This document shows, in pieces, positions 1 to 8,427 of a stretch of DNA of 55,872 nt. The DNA lies in IMG/VR virus record IMGVR_UViG_3300010158_000084, positions 1 through 55,872 of that record; one strand, 5' to 3'. The notes under the pieces are model-generated. The model was not told the origin of the DNA, did no database searches, and saw only the letters and a list, made by a program, of their open reading frames with translations. Positions within the stretch are counted from its first letter, which is position 1; each line of letters starts with the position of its first letter. A program made the translations under genes and the position numbers. The DNA comes from a virus.

Positions 1-918
1 TTAAGTAAAATTGGAACCCCAGAAGATACATGTCCAGTATGTTTGCGTTCTATTTTAGAGCATGATAAAACTACGATTAAAAATGAAATAGATACATTAA
101 AAACTAATATTAATAACGAAAAAATTAACCTAAAAGAAATTGTAACTAAAATAGAGGATGGAAGAAAAAATAAAAAAAATTTAGATTTGGCTATAGAAAA
201 ATTTTCTAAAAAAGTTAATGATTTGGCTTTGGACGAGCAGAATCGAAAAAATATTAAGGATAGAATAACTCAACTAGAGAGTTGGCTTAAACAATTGGAG
301 GAGGATATACAAGAATTGCGTTCTAACACTACAGAATCTGATCCTTATATAGAAAAACAGATTATTATTTTAGAAGAATTGAGGACGAATGTTAATAAAT
401 GTAGATTTAATCTTAATTTAATGGATACTATTAAATTCATAGTATCCGAAGAAGGGGTTAAATCATATATTGTAAAAAAGATATTATTAATGTTTAACGA
501 AAGGATTCGTTATTATCTTTCTTTGTTAGATGCTAATTGCGTGTGTAATTTCAATGAATATTTTGAAGAAGAAATTATCAACGAAAAGAATAAGTTATGT
601 TCATATTTCAACTTTTCCGGAGCAGAACGAAAAAGTATTGATTTTTCCTGTTTATTCACATTCATGGATATGAGGAGAATACAAGGGAATGTAACATACA
701 ATATTAGTATTTACGATGAACTATTTGATAGTTGTTTGGATCAAAAGGGTGTGGAATTGGTTACGAAAGTTATAAAAGAAAGAGTCGATAAATACGATGA
801 ATGTGTATTAGTAATTTCACACAGAAAAGATAGTATAAATGCAGCATCTGGAGATGTGATTTTTCTAGAAAAAAAGGATGGAATTACTACTAAAATAGAC
901 TACAATCCATTTGCTTGA
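1..918 (+). CDS. 46: Recombination nuclease ATPase subunit (T4 gp46/Rad50-like), 5' partial
   Basis: The reading frame is already open at the first base, so the gene starts outside the window. It encodes the C-terminal half of an SMC/Rad50-type ATPase, which with gp47 resects DNA ends for recombination-dependent replication. Codons 11-14 read CPVC, the CxxC zinc hook that joins two coiled coils. A Lys/Glu-rich coiled coil of about 130 residues follows. The C-terminal ATPase lobe has a signature motif FSGAERKSID near codon 205, a Walker B strand ending in YDELFD near codon 237 and a switch histidine in VISHR. The N-terminal Walker A part and any gp47 partner would lie to the left. The stop codon overlaps the TTGACA of the next promoter. 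The family call is firm; only the extent is unknown. Confidence 0.9.
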   Translation, partial: LSKIGTPEDTCPVCLRSILEHDKTTIKNEIDTLKTNINNEKINLKEIVTKIEDGRKNKKNLDLAIEKFSKKVNDLALDEQNRKNIKDRITQLESWLKQLEEDIQELRSNTTESDPYIEKQIIILEELRTNVNKCRFNLNLMDTIKFIVSEEGVKSYIVKKILLMFNERIRYYLSLLDANCVCNFNEYFEEEIINEKNKLCSYFNFSGAERKSIDFSCLFTFMDMRRIQGNVTYNISIYDELFDSCLDQKGVELVTKVIKERVDKYDECVLVISHRKDSINAASGDVIFLEKKDGITTKIDYNPFA

Positions 919-944
919 CATTTTATAGAAATAAAATAAATGAT
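915..944 (+). promoter_or_regulatory. Putative sigma-70-like promoter of the 950 glycosyltransferase gene
   Basis: A perfect TTGACA at 915-920 is followed, after 18 bases, by a weak -10 AATGAT at 939-944. Five bases separate the -10 from the ATG at 950, the same gap seen at other promoters here. The weak -10 keeps confidence moderate. Confidence 0.45.
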
Positions 945-949
945 AGTAA

Positions 950-2161
950 ATGATAACACCATTTACTCCAACTAGACCATTTCAGCAATTTTCTCCGCTG
1001 TTACCGCCTACGGCAAAAAAGCAAGAAGAAGCACCAAAGATAGAATCACCATCAGAAACACACCTCCCAAGGGTTATACAATTCGGGGCAGATCTTAGTG
1101 GATGTGGGCTATACCGTCTAGGATGGGCAAGTCATTTATTGAATTATCAAGGACATATGATGGTAACTGATACCACGGTAATGGTATTAGATCCTCGTTG
1201 GTATGTAAATGTAAAGGCTATCCGTCTGCAACGTCAAGCAACTTCTGCTCAATTAGAATTTGTAAAATTTTTGAAAGACGTTCAAAAGCAAATTGGTTTT
1301 AAAATTATTTATGAAGTGGATGATGTGGTCTTCAGAGAAGATATCCCAGATTATAACAAATTTAAAACTGCATTTACGTCAGATGAAATCCGAAATAATG
1401 TAACAGATATTATAAATCTATGTGACGAAGTTAGTGTAACATGTGATTATATGAAGGATTTATATAGATTACGCACAGGAAAACAAGAAATCACGGTAAT
1501 CCCAAATTTTCCTGCTAAATTTTGGATAGGAAACCATTTTAATCCAAATAGAATAAATGATCTATATGATAAGAATAAAAAGAAGCCTCGTGTCCTTTAT
1601 GCTGGTAGTGGTGCTCATTTTGATGTCGAAAATCGAGTGGGTCAGAAGGATGATTTTGAACATGTCATCAAAGCGATAATTGATAGTAGACATAAATATC
1701 AATGGGTATTTTTGGGTGCATTCCCACCGCCTATTAGACCATATATTGAAAGAGGAGAGATAGAATTTCATCAATGGCAAAGATTGTATGACTATCCACA
1801 AAAAATATATGATTTGGGGGTACAGATGATGGTGGCACCATTGCAAGATAATTCTTTCAATAGAGCAAAGAGTGATTTGAAATATATCGAAGCATGTTCC
1901 TATGGATTACCAGTAGCATGTCAGGATATGTGTACATATAAAGATGCTGACATTAAATTCAAATCTGGCGAAGAAATGCTTTATAAGATGGAATATGAAC
2001 TTAGTAGAGCAGGACACTATAAGAATAGTTCATATAAACGTAGAAGAGTTGCAGAAGATAGATTTTTAGAATTGGATAGAAACTTGGGTTGTTATCAAGA
2101 ATTATTTTTAACTCCTTATGGAGCCAAGGAAAGAGTCAATCTGAAACGATACAATCCTTGA
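950..2161 (+). CDS. GT-B fold glycosyltransferase (GT4/GT1-like)
   Basis: A 403-residue protein with a Pro-rich N-terminal tail (about residues 1-40) and a two-domain glycosyltransferase pattern. The N-terminal Rossmann half contains IIYEVDDVVF and a segment NLCDEVSVTCDYMKDLY typical of group 1 transferases. The nucleotide-sugar-binding half contains RVLYAGSGAHFD and, near residue 305, KSDLKYIEACSYGLPVA, the conserved E-x7-E-like region of GT4 enzymes. It would transfer a sugar from an activated donor. The acceptor is unknown: phage DNA bases, virion protein or host envelope glycan are all possible. It sits between recombination and polymerase genes, which leans weakly towards DNA modification. 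Family confident, substrate not. Confidence 0.75.
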   Translation: MITPFTPTRPFQQFSPLLPPTAKKQEEAPKIESPSETHLPRVIQFGADLSGCGLYRLGWASHLLNYQGHMMVTDTTVMVLDPRWYVNVKAIRLQRQATSAQLEFVKFLKDVQKQIGFKIIYEVDDVVFREDIPDYNKFKTAFTSDEIRNNVTDIINLCDEVSVTCDYMKDLYRLRTGKQEITVIPNFPAKFWIGNHFNPNRINDLYDKNKKKPRVLYAGSGAHFDVENRVGQKDDFEHVIKAIIDSRHKYQWVFLGAFPPPIRPYIERGEIEFHQWQRLYDYPQKIYDLGVQMMVAPLQDNSFNRAKSDLKYIEACSYGLPVACQDMCTYKDADIKFKSGEEMLYKMEYELSRAGHYKNSSYKRRRVAEDRFLELDRNLGCYQELFLTPYGAKERVNLKRYNP

Positions 2162-2186
2162 TTTGTAGATAAATCTGTGTTATGAT
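2158..2186 (+). promoter_or_regulatory. Sigma-70-like promoter of the DNA polymerase gene
   Basis: TTGATT (2158-2163), a 17-base spacer, then TATGAT (2181-2186). The ATG at 2193 follows after 6 bases, so the transcript should start at or next to the start codon. The -35 overlaps the stop codon of the upstream gene. Confidence 0.7.
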
Positions 2187-2192
2187 ATCCTT

Positions 2193-4754
2193 ATGGTAGG
2201 ATATCGTAATGCAATTTACAATTATAAAGAACGAGTTGTAGATATATACACTTGGGATAATGACGGAAAACGGATGGTAACTTCCGTTGAATGTCTTCCA
2301 TATTTTTATTATGAAGATAATGGTGGTCTAGATGTTAGTATATTCAATACAAATTTAAGAAAAAAGCATTTTGGGAATGTTTTTGATAGAACTAAATTCT
2401 TAAAAGAACGAGGACTCAAAAGAGTATTTGATAATTATAATCCAATACAGCAATCATTAATTGATATGTACTGGAATTATAATGATAGCGAAGAATTTAC
2501 GCAATTTCCGTTAAAAATATATTTCGTGGATATCGAAGCTGTTGGAGAAAATGGATTTTCTTCACCGCATGACCCAGCAGACGAAATTAATGTAATTACA
2601 GTATTCGATTCTCTCACAAAAATTTATCATGTATGGGGAACTCATCCATATAATCCTGATAGTGATGATGTAATATATTATTATTGTAAATCCGAATATA
2701 TTTTATTACAGAAATTTTTAGATTTTATGAAGATTGATCCTCCTGATATTCTATCTGGATGGGCTAGTGATAGATACGATGTACCATATATCATAAATAG
2801 ACTAGAAAGAATTTTAGGCAAAGACGAAACTGATACAATATCACCACACGGAAGAAGATATACCAAATTATTTAATGGAAAATTTGGGAAAAAGGAGATC
2901 GTACATAGAATAGATGGTATATCATGTGTAGATTATATGGACATTTACAAGAAATTTTGTCCAGTAAACAGAGAAAGTTATAAACTTGATTATATAGGAC
3001 AGGTAGAATTAGATGAGACTAAAGTAGATTTCGGAGACCAAAGCTTGTTTGAATTAATGTCTAGCGATTGGAAGACATTTGTAGATTATAACATACAAGA
3101 TGTTAGACTGTTAGTAAATCTAGAAAAACGTCTACAGTACATTCAGTTATTAAGAATGCTGTCATATACCGGTTGTACTACATTTGAGTCAGCATTGGGC
3201 ACTGTGGGCGTTGTAACAGGGGCAGCAGGAATAGAAGCTAGGAAACGTAATCAAAGACTTTGTACATTTGTAGTAGAAGATGGAGAACAAAGAGAATTTG
3301 AAGGTGGGTTTGTATTCCATCCAGTTCCGGGGCATCATACATCAATAGTTAGTTTTGATGCGAATTCGTTGTATCCTAATACGATGATTACGTTAAATGC
3401 ATCTCCTGAAACTAAAGTAGGAAAAATTATAGAAATTAATAATGGTAAGGTTTCAATTAGAAATGTAGATGGAGTAATAGTCGATTTTAATATTTCGGAC
3501 TTTAATAAGTACATTAAAAAAGAAAAGATAGCAATATCAAGATCTAAAGTATTATTTTCCCAGAAGAAGAGAGGAATTCTAGCAGATTTGGTAGATCAAT
3601 ATTATAAAAAGAGAGTTAATATTAGATCAGAAATTAAAAAGATAGAATCTAATATATCAAAATTAAATGAAAAGGAAAAAGAACAAGCTGAAATAAAAAT
3701 AACACAGCTAGATACTAAACAACAATCCATAAAAATTTTTATTAATAGTGTATATGGAGCATGTGCGAATGAATATTGTTCGATTGCAGATACGGATATT
3801 GCAGAGTCTATAACTTTAACCGGACAGGCAGTAATTAAAGAATCTAGAGAAATATTTAAAAGATTTGTTAAACAAGAAACTGGAATAACTGATCCTATAC
3901 AGCTAGAAAAGGGTTTGATCGCAGGAGATACAGATAGTATGTATGTATCAATAGATCAATTGATTAGTAATTTTTACGAAAATGGCAAACTATCTAATGA
4001 AGTTTATATAGTTGTAGAAAAACTACAAAAATATATAAACGAACATATCCAAAAATGGGCTGCTAGAACTTTAAATACTAATGATTGTAGATTTGAATTC
4101 AAAAGAGAAAACATTTGTGATGCGGGAATCTTCCTCGAAAAGAAAAGATATGTCTTGCATGTATTAGACAAAGAAGGAAAGCAATGTGATACTTGGAAAT
4201 ATACTGGGGTCGAAGTAGTAAGCACTACAATGCCAAAAGCGGTTAAACCTTATGTAAAAAAAATAATTCAAAACATTATATTAACAAAATCAGAAGAAAG
4301 TACTAATCAGATATTTAAAGAATCTTATAATAAGTTTTTAAATATGGATGTAACCGAAATATCGGTAGTAAAAGGTATTAGAAATTTAGAAAAATATGAA
4401 GCACTATCAGACGAATTTCATACATGCAAAGGAATGCCCGGACATGTAAAATGTGCATACTATTATAATTTGTTATTAGATAAATTACAATTAAATAAAA
4501 AATACGAAAAGATTGTCAGTGGGGATAAATTAAAATATTTCTACGTAGAGACTCCAAATAAATACGGAATAGAAGCTATAGGATTTAAAAATAGATATCC
4601 TAGTGAATTTAATTCTATATTAAAACCTGATATGTATAAAATGTTTGAGAAGGATATGTATTTGTGTGTAGAACGATTCTATAATATAATGAAATGGGTG
4701 CCCAGAAAGCCAACCGAACAATTAAGATGTACTTTAGAGGATCTTTTTAGTTGA
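2193..4754 (+). CDS. 43: Family B DNA polymerase (T4 gp43-like) with 3'-5' exonuclease
   Basis: The replicative polymerase, 853 residues against about 898 in T4. Proofreading motifs are all visible: Exo I with FVDIEAVGENGF near residue 112, Exo II with SGWASDRYDVPYI near 195, and Exo III with YNIQDVRLLVNLE near 300. Polymerase motif A is FDANSLYPNTM near residue 390, motif B is KQQSIKIFINSVYGACAN near 510-525, and motif C is GDTDSMYV near 578 with the catalytic aspartates intact. The start is set by the sigma-70-like promoter 6 bases upstream. No intein or split is seen, unlike some T4-like polymerases. It should work with the clamp at 10058 and the clamp loader at 48847. Confidence 0.97.
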   Translation: MVGYRNAIYNYKERVVDIYTWDNDGKRMVTSVECLPYFYYEDNGGLDVSIFNTNLRKKHFGNVFDRTKFLKERGLKRVFDNYNPIQQSLIDMYWNYNDSEEFTQFPLKIYFVDIEAVGENGFSSPHDPADEINVITVFDSLTKIYHVWGTHPYNPDSDDVIYYYCKSEYILLQKFLDFMKIDPPDILSGWASDRYDVPYIINRLERILGKDETDTISPHGRRYTKLFNGKFGKKEIVHRIDGISCVDYMDIYKKFCPVNRESYKLDYIGQVELDETKVDFGDQSLFELMSSDWKTFVDYNIQDVRLLVNLEKRLQYIQLLRMLSYTGCTTFESALGTVGVVTGAAGIEARKRNQRLCTFVVEDGEQREFEGGFVFHPVPGHHTSIVSFDANSLYPNTMITLNASPETKVGKIIEINNGKVSIRNVDGVIVDFNISDFNKYIKKEKIAISRSKVLFSQKKRGILADLVDQYYKKRVNIRSEIKKIESNISKLNEKEKEQAEIKITQLDTKQQSIKIFINSVYGACANEYCSIADTDIAESITLTGQAVIKESREIFKRFVKQETGITDPIQLEKGLIAGDTDSMYVSIDQLISNFYENGKLSNEVYIVVEKLQKYINEHIQKWAARTLNTNDCRFEFKRENICDAGIFLEKKRYVLHVLDKEGKQCDTWKYTGVEVVSTTMPKAVKPYVKKIIQNIILTKSEESTNQIFKESYNKFLNMDVTEISVVKGIRNLEKYEALSDEFHTCKGMPGHVKCAYYYNLLLDKLQLNKKYEKIVSGDKLKYFYVETPNKYGIEAIGFKNRYPSEFNSILKPDMYKMFEKDMYLCVERFYNIMKWVPRKPTEQLRCTLEDLFS

Positions 4755-4778
4755 TATTTTATAAATATGTGTTAAAAT
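4751..4778 (+). promoter_or_regulatory. Sigma-70-like promoter of the 4790 gene
   Basis: TTGATA (4751-4756), 16 bases, TAAAAT (4773-4778). The ATG at 4790 is 11 bases further on, giving a leader of only a few bases. The element overlaps the end of the polymerase gene. Confidence 0.55.
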
Positions 4779-4789
4779 ATTATCTCAAT

Positions 4790-5140
4790 ATGAATACTAT
4801 CACATTTATTGATTCTATCGGACGGAATATTATGGGAGAAGAACTGGCAAGAACAGATTCCACAATTTCTGTTAAAAATCCTGCAATGATTAATGTCGCA
4901 CAGGCACAAAACGGTCAACTTCAAGTACAGTTGATTCCTTTATTCTTTGCAGAATTTATAGATTCATCCACTCGAACCGAAGGAAGTACTTGGAATTTTA
5001 ATTTAAATCAAATCACCATTGGTACTGTGAATATTGATGGTCGATTACTGGAACAGTATGTTAGAGTAGCTTCTAATCAACCTGTTACGGAAACTACACA
5101 GCCAGATAGTGAAAATGTGGTAAAACTATTTGATGAATAG
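4790..5140 (+). CDS. Conserved small phage protein, possible Sm-like beta barrel
   Basis: A 116-residue protein beginning MNTITFIDSIGRNIMGEE. A longer reading from TTG at 4751 is rejected because that codon is the -35 of the promoter. The pattern of a strand-rich start, then SVKNPAMINVAQAQNGQLQVQ and LIPLFFAEF, resembles small phage proteins with an Sm/Hfq-like barrel, where a short strand with NP and a long strand pair flank a loop. That fold is my inference from memory of similar cyanophage proteins and is not proven. It stands alone between the polymerase gene and a strong terminator. It could be a small nucleic-acid-binding regulator; function unknown. Confidence 0.6.
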   Translation: MNTITFIDSIGRNIMGEELARTDSTISVKNPAMINVAQAQNGQLQVQLIPLFFAEFIDSSTRTEGSTWNFNLNQITIGTVNIDGRLLEQYVRVASNQPVTETTQPDSENVVKLFDE

Positions 5141-5160
5141 ATTTTGGTATAATTAGAAGT

Positions 5161-5191
5161 AAAAAAACCCCTGTTATGCAGGGGTTTTTTT
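5161..5191 (+). terminator. Intrinsic terminator after the 4790 gene
   Basis: Stem CCCCTG (5168-5173) / CAGGGG (5179-5184) with a 5-base loop, flanked by seven A on the left and seven T on the right, so it could act on both strands. It isolates the polymerase unit from uvsX. Confidence 0.85.
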
Positions 5192-5192
5192 G

Positions 5193-5220
5193 TTGATTCT
5201 TATAAAGAATGTGATATAAT
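5193..5220 (+). promoter_or_regulatory. Sigma-70-like promoter of uvsX, leaderless geometry
   Basis: TTGATT (5193-5198), 16 bases, consensus TATAAT (5215-5220), then 5 bases to the ATG at 5226. The expected start of transcription falls on the start codon, and there is no room for a ribosome-binding site. Confidence 0.8.
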
Positions 5221-5225
5221 TAATT

Positions 5226-6335
5226 ATGGATAAAGATATTGTCAAAGCACTAGAGATTTTAGAAGAAGGTAACCCATACGCAGCATTTCTTAAAAATTCA
5301 ACATTGAGTAGAGTGGATAAATGGTTTAGTACTGGTAGTTATGTATTGGATGCTATAATCAGTGGAAAGATGAGAAATGGCGGAGTACCGAGTGGTCGCC
5401 TTACGATGTTTTACGGAGAGAGTATGACATATAAATCGTCTATAGTACAAAAGATTCTGGCGAATGCTCAAAATAATGGAGTAATACCAGTAATATTCGA
5501 TTCTGAAAATGCTATAGATCCGGAAGGAGCAGAACGTCTAGGATTAGATACTGCCAAAATTATGCATGTTCCTATATTTAGTATAGAACAATGCAGAAAC
5601 AGTCTTCATAAGTTTCTTACAAATGTAAAAGAGAAGGGATTAGAAGGGAGATTTATTATAGCTATTGATTCCATAGGAAATTTGGAGAGCGCATTGGAAA
5701 CTGCTAGAATAGAAAAAGATTCATCTAGTATAGATATGGGCACTAGAGCTAGAGCAATTAAATCATTACTGAGAACTTGCACTCAATTATCAGCACAAAC
5801 TAAAACTGCAATTATTATAACAAATCATTTATATGATAATCCGGGAGATCTTCATCCTACCTTGGTTAAGAATATGCCCGGTGGTAAAGCTTGCGTATAT
5901 TTGCCATCAGTTTCAGTACAGTTGATGCGTAAGCCAGTAAAGGAAGATGTCGTAAAATCCGAAACGGGGGGTCTTGCGGTCTCCCAGAGAAATTATGTGG
6001 GGATTATAATTCGTGCATTGACAGCAAAAAATAGGTTTATTAAACAATATCTAGAAGGGGAGATATACGTTTCGTTTGCAGGCGGAGCTGATAAATATCA
6101 CGGATTACTAGAATTGTCGGTTGGACTGGGTATTATAGAACAGACTGGATCTACGTATTCATTTAATGGAGAAAAACTAGGATATGCTAAGTCATTTATA
6201 AGTAATACCAAATTATGGGAAGGTATAATTCCTTTATTAGAAGATAAAATCAAAATTGAATGGGCATATTCTAATGAACAAGCTAAAGAAATCGCTAATT
6301 TAGAAAAGGAAATAGAAAAAGAAGATATAGAATAG
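5226..6335 (+). CDS. uvsX: UvsX/RecA-like strand-exchange recombinase
   Basis: A 369-residue RecA-fold ATPase close in size to T4 UvsX (391). Walker A is GESMTYKSS (about residues 63-71), unusual like T4 UvsX in lacking the standard GxxGxGKT form. Walker B is FIIAIDSIGN near residue 143. A DNA-binding L2-like segment, GDLHPTLVKNMPGGKACVYLP, is followed by a strand with VSVQLMRKP. The C-terminal tail is acidic and Lys/Glu-rich. It would form filaments on gp32-coated ssDNA and drive recombination-dependent replication with gp46/47. It has its own terminator-isolated promoter. The stop codon overlaps the late promoter of the next gene. Confidence 0.93.
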   Translation: MDKDIVKALEILEEGNPYAAFLKNSTLSRVDKWFSTGSYVLDAIISGKMRNGGVPSGRLTMFYGESMTYKSSIVQKILANAQNNGVIPVIFDSENAIDPEGAERLGLDTAKIMHVPIFSIEQCRNSLHKFLTNVKEKGLEGRFIIAIDSIGNLESALETARIEKDSSSIDMGTRARAIKSLLRTCTQLSAQTKTAIIITNHLYDNPGDLHPTLVKNMPGGKACVYLPSVSVQLMRKPVKEDVVKSETGGLAVSQRNYVGIIIRALTAKNRFIKQYLEGEIYVSFAGGADKYHGLLELSVGLGIIEQTGSTYSFNGEKLGYAKSFISNTKLWEGIIPLLEDKIKIEWAYSNEQAKEIANLEKEIEKEDIE

Positions 6336-6341
6336 TAAATA
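6335..6341 (+). promoter_or_regulatory. Late-type promoter core for the 6348 gene
   Basis: GTAAATA overlapping the uvsX stop codon, with 6 bases to the ATG at 6348. Confidence 0.5.
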
Positions 6342-6347
6342 AAAGAT

Positions 6348-6572
6348 ATGAATGATATAAACAGTGTAACTAAATTATTATTTACTGAATTTGCAATGCA
6401 AGGAAAGTATGTTGCAGTTCATGCTGATGGTAATGTACTTTTAGTAAAAGTCGGAGATGCTGATACTCGAATAATGAATTGGGAAACAATGAATCCTTCT
6501 GAAATTTTAAGTATCGCAAAAGGATTAGTATTGAAAGAAAATTATAAACGAAGTATTGTACTTCATGGTTAA
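6348..6572 (+). CDS. Small unknown protein (74 aa)
   Basis: A 74-residue protein, MNDINSVTKLLFTEFAMQG onward, with no family I recognise. The pattern is an amphipathic N-terminal helix, a beta hairpin (YVAVHADGNVLLVKVG) and a second helix (PSEILSIAKGLVLKE), so a small alpha/beta fold is likely. It follows uvsX by 12 bases and ends 2 bases before a palindromic terminator, so it may be co-transcribed with uvsX or driven late by its own promoter core. Codon pattern and compact context support a real gene. Function unknown. Confidence 0.6.
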   Translation: MNDINSVTKLLFTEFAMQGKYVAVHADGNVLLVKVGDADTRIMNWETMNPSEILSIAKGLVLKENYKRSIVLHG

Positions 6573-6574
6573 TA

Positions 6575-6597
6575 AAAAAGCCCCCGGGGGCTTTTTT
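6575..6597. terminator. Bidirectional palindromic terminator between convergent genes
   Basis: A perfect GC palindrome (GCCCCCGGGGGC, 6580-6591) flanked by A-run on the left and T-run on the right. It lies exactly between convergent genes ending at 6572 (+) and 6599 (-) and should stop transcription from either side. Confidence 0.85.
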
Positions 6598-6598
6598 A

Positions 6599-7309
6599 TT
6601 AGAACTTTCCGTATCGTTCTTCTACTATAAATCGATGTTGTCGAGATTTAATATAATTTTCCTTCAACAATTCATTTACAGCTTTGGAGGAAAGTTTTGT
6701 ATTTTCTTTTCTGATTACTTTATTAACTGGAATTTCATTTCGAGGTCTCTGAGATTCACATCTACTACAATTATGTGAATGGTATTCATGTTCCTCTTGT
6801 TCTTCGTCTTGTTCTTCCTCTTGTTCTTCTTGGTGGTTATTAGGTTCTTCCGCTTCTTCGTCTTTAATATTAATGCCGATATCACCCATATCATCAGATG
6901 ATAATTGATCATCATCATCATTATTCGGGTTAGTATCATCTACCTCATTCTGATCATCTACATCTTGATCTGATGGCAGTCCAGAGTCTAATCCTGACAT
7001 CTGATCTTCGGATTCTTGGCGAGCATCGGCAATTCCGCCTTTTAGTTCTGGTTGAAATTTTCCATTAGTTACTTCTTCGTCGTTTGCGATACGGATAATA
7101 TCTTCATCGGCAATATCATTAATGTCTATATCATCGCCCTTTTCTCTTCTTAGAATATCAGCAATTTTGCCAACAGCATAAGTAGGAGAATTCCCCAGAG
7201 AAGTTCTACGGAATAAATTGGTAATTCTATGTTTCAATTCATCAGAATGTAATCTACCTTCATTCACAATGGTGCGATTTGCCCAACCCGGACGGTTTAA
7301 GATGCTCAT
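6599..7309 (-). CDS. Acidic late protein, function unknown
   Basis: A 236-residue minus-strand protein. Residues 1-105 are mixed and start MSILNRPGWANRT. Residues about 106-175 are extremely acidic, dominated by D, E, N and Q with an E/Q-rich block. Then comes HSHNCSRCESQRP, a possible metal-binding CxxC with nearby histidines, and a basic C-terminal helix. Acidic low-complexity proteins in T4-like late regions are often prohead core or scaffold components, so that is one possibility, but no homology is recognised. A late-type promoter core sits 6 bases upstream of the start, and the gene ends at the shared bidirectional terminator. Confidence 0.7.
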   Translation of the reverse strand: MSILNRPGWANRTIVNEGRLHSDELKHRITNLFRRTSLGNSPTYAVGKIADILRREKGDDIDINDIADEDIIRIANDEEVTNGKFQPELKGGIADARQESEDQMSGLDSGLPSDQDVDDQNEVDDTNPNNDDDDQLSSDDMGDIGINIKDEEAEEPNNHQEEQEEEQDEEQEEHEYHSHNCSRCESQRPRNEIPVNKVIRKENTKLSSKAVNELLKENYIKSRQHRFIVEERYGKF

Positions 7310-7315
7310 AATTAT

Positions 7316-7323
7316 TATTTATT
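7316..7323 (-). promoter_or_regulatory. Late-type promoter core for the 7309 minus-strand gene
   Basis: On the minus strand AATAAATA, followed by 6 bases and the ATG at 7309. The divergent gene at 7358 starts just across this 48-base intergenic gap. Confidence 0.55.
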
Positions 7324-7357
7324 GATTTTTTGAGAATTTGATATAAATTTTAATTAA

Positions 7358-8044
7358 ATGATACCGAAAGTAATAATTATATCTTGCACCAGAAAATTAG
7401 AAATAGAAGCGAATCTATTGCCGTTATATCGATCTTGGAAAGATGGATTGAATACCCCGGCATATAAATTAGATATTATATGGGAAAATACAGAAGGTTT
7501 ACCAGTTGCATATAATAGAAAAATTGAGGAATATAAAAACTCTGGTGCAGAATTTATAGTGTTTGTACATGATGATGTATATATAGATGATTTAAAACTT
7601 TATGAAAAGTTAAATCAAGGCTATAAATTAGGGTATAATATTATAGGATTGGCAGGAGGTCTGAATCCCAGATTGACAAATCCAGCCTTGTGGCATATAA
7701 TGACAGAAAGAAACCAGCAAAGGGGACAGGTAGCGCATCCAGCAGGAAACGTAAATCAAAATATGGTAACTCCATTTGGTCCAACACCATCAAGAGTTGC
7801 AATAGCTGATGGATTGTTTATATCAATACATATCCCAACGGTAACAAAAACTAATTGGAAGTTTAATGAAAATTATACATTCCATCATTATGATATAGCT
7901 AGTTGTATAGATGCTAATAGAGAAAAGCTGAAAATTGGAGTTTATCCTATACATGTTATACACAGTTCTCCGGGATTGTTGTCCATACATGATAAAATGT
8001 GGAGTGATAGTAATGAAAAATTCTTAAACGAATATCAACAGTAG
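7358..8044 (+). CDS. GT-A fold glycosyltransferase (family 2-like)
   Basis: A 228-residue protein that looks like the glycosyltransferase-like family 2 type found in phages and bacteria. It starts with a beta strand MIPKVIIISCTRK, has NTEGLPVAYNRKIEEYKNSG, and then FIVFVHDDVYIDD (near residue 70), which fits the acidic metal-binding DxD-like site of GT-A enzymes. Later segments WKFNENYTFHHYDIASCID and YPIHVIHSSPG match the acceptor-side region with catalytic-type acidic and His residues. It is a second glycosyltransferase near the replication genes and unrelated in fold to the one at 950. The acceptor is unknown. An AT-rich element with TATAAA at 7342-7347 precedes it, but I do not see a clear -35. 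Confidence 0.7.
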   Translation: MIPKVIIISCTRKLEIEANLLPLYRSWKDGLNTPAYKLDIIWENTEGLPVAYNRKIEEYKNSGAEFIVFVHDDVYIDDLKLYEKLNQGYKLGYNIIGLAGGLNPRLTNPALWHIMTERNQQRGQVAHPAGNVNQNMVTPFGPTPSRVAIADGLFISIHIPTVTKTNWKFNENYTFHHYDIASCIDANREKLKIGVYPIHVIHSSPGLLSIHDKMWSDSNEKFLNEYQQ

Positions 8045-8076
8045 ATTTTTTATTCATTTACGATAAATGTATAAAG

Positions 8077-8427
8077 ATGGAATCTGATATAGATAAAGAC
8101 GAAAATACTCATAATTTTTTATGTTTCTGTAGTTTAGTATGTATAATAAATGGTAAAAAATTAAATTTACCTAATATATTTTTATTAGTTTTGAAAAACG
8201 AGACCTATAAAAATTTGTTAAAATGTTTATTGTCTATAGACAACGATTACGATTTGTTTAAATTTTTTATAGAATACGATCCTACTATATCAAAAAGTAA
8301 ATATATATCCAAATATTTAAATTCATCACAAGGAATAAAAGTAAAGAAGCATGTATACGGATTTAGAAAAGACCATCTACAACGAGTACCTAAAAGAGTC
8401 AAGAAAATCAAAAAACCAACCGTTTAA
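8077..8427 (+). CDS. Unknown protein (116 aa), overlaps the next gene
   Basis: A 116-residue protein starting MESDIDKDENTHNFLCFCS, hydrophobic in the middle and strongly basic at the end. No family is recognised. Its last 77 bases overlap the next gene in another frame. The N-terminal 90 residues have normal amino-acid composition for this genome and an ATG 32 bases after the upstream gene, so I accept it. The overlapped C-terminal tail, full of Lys and Arg, may be forced by the sequence of the following gene. No clear promoter is seen. Confidence 0.5.
   Translation: MESDIDKDENTHNFLCFCSLVCIINGKKLNLPNIFLLVLKNETYKNLLKCLLSIDNDYDLFKFFIEYDPTISKSKYISKYLNSSQGIKVKKHVYGFRKDHLQRVPKRVKKIKKPTV

Noticed and set aside
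4761-4769. ATAAATA-like motif near 4763 considered as a late promoter
   Set aside because: It is too far from the start codon (more than 20 bases) and forms the spacer of a good sigma-70-like promoter.
6780-6850. Purine/pyrimidine-rich repeat as a regulatory DNA element or origin
   Set aside because: It is the coding sequence for the Glu/Gln-rich acidic tract of the 7309 gene.
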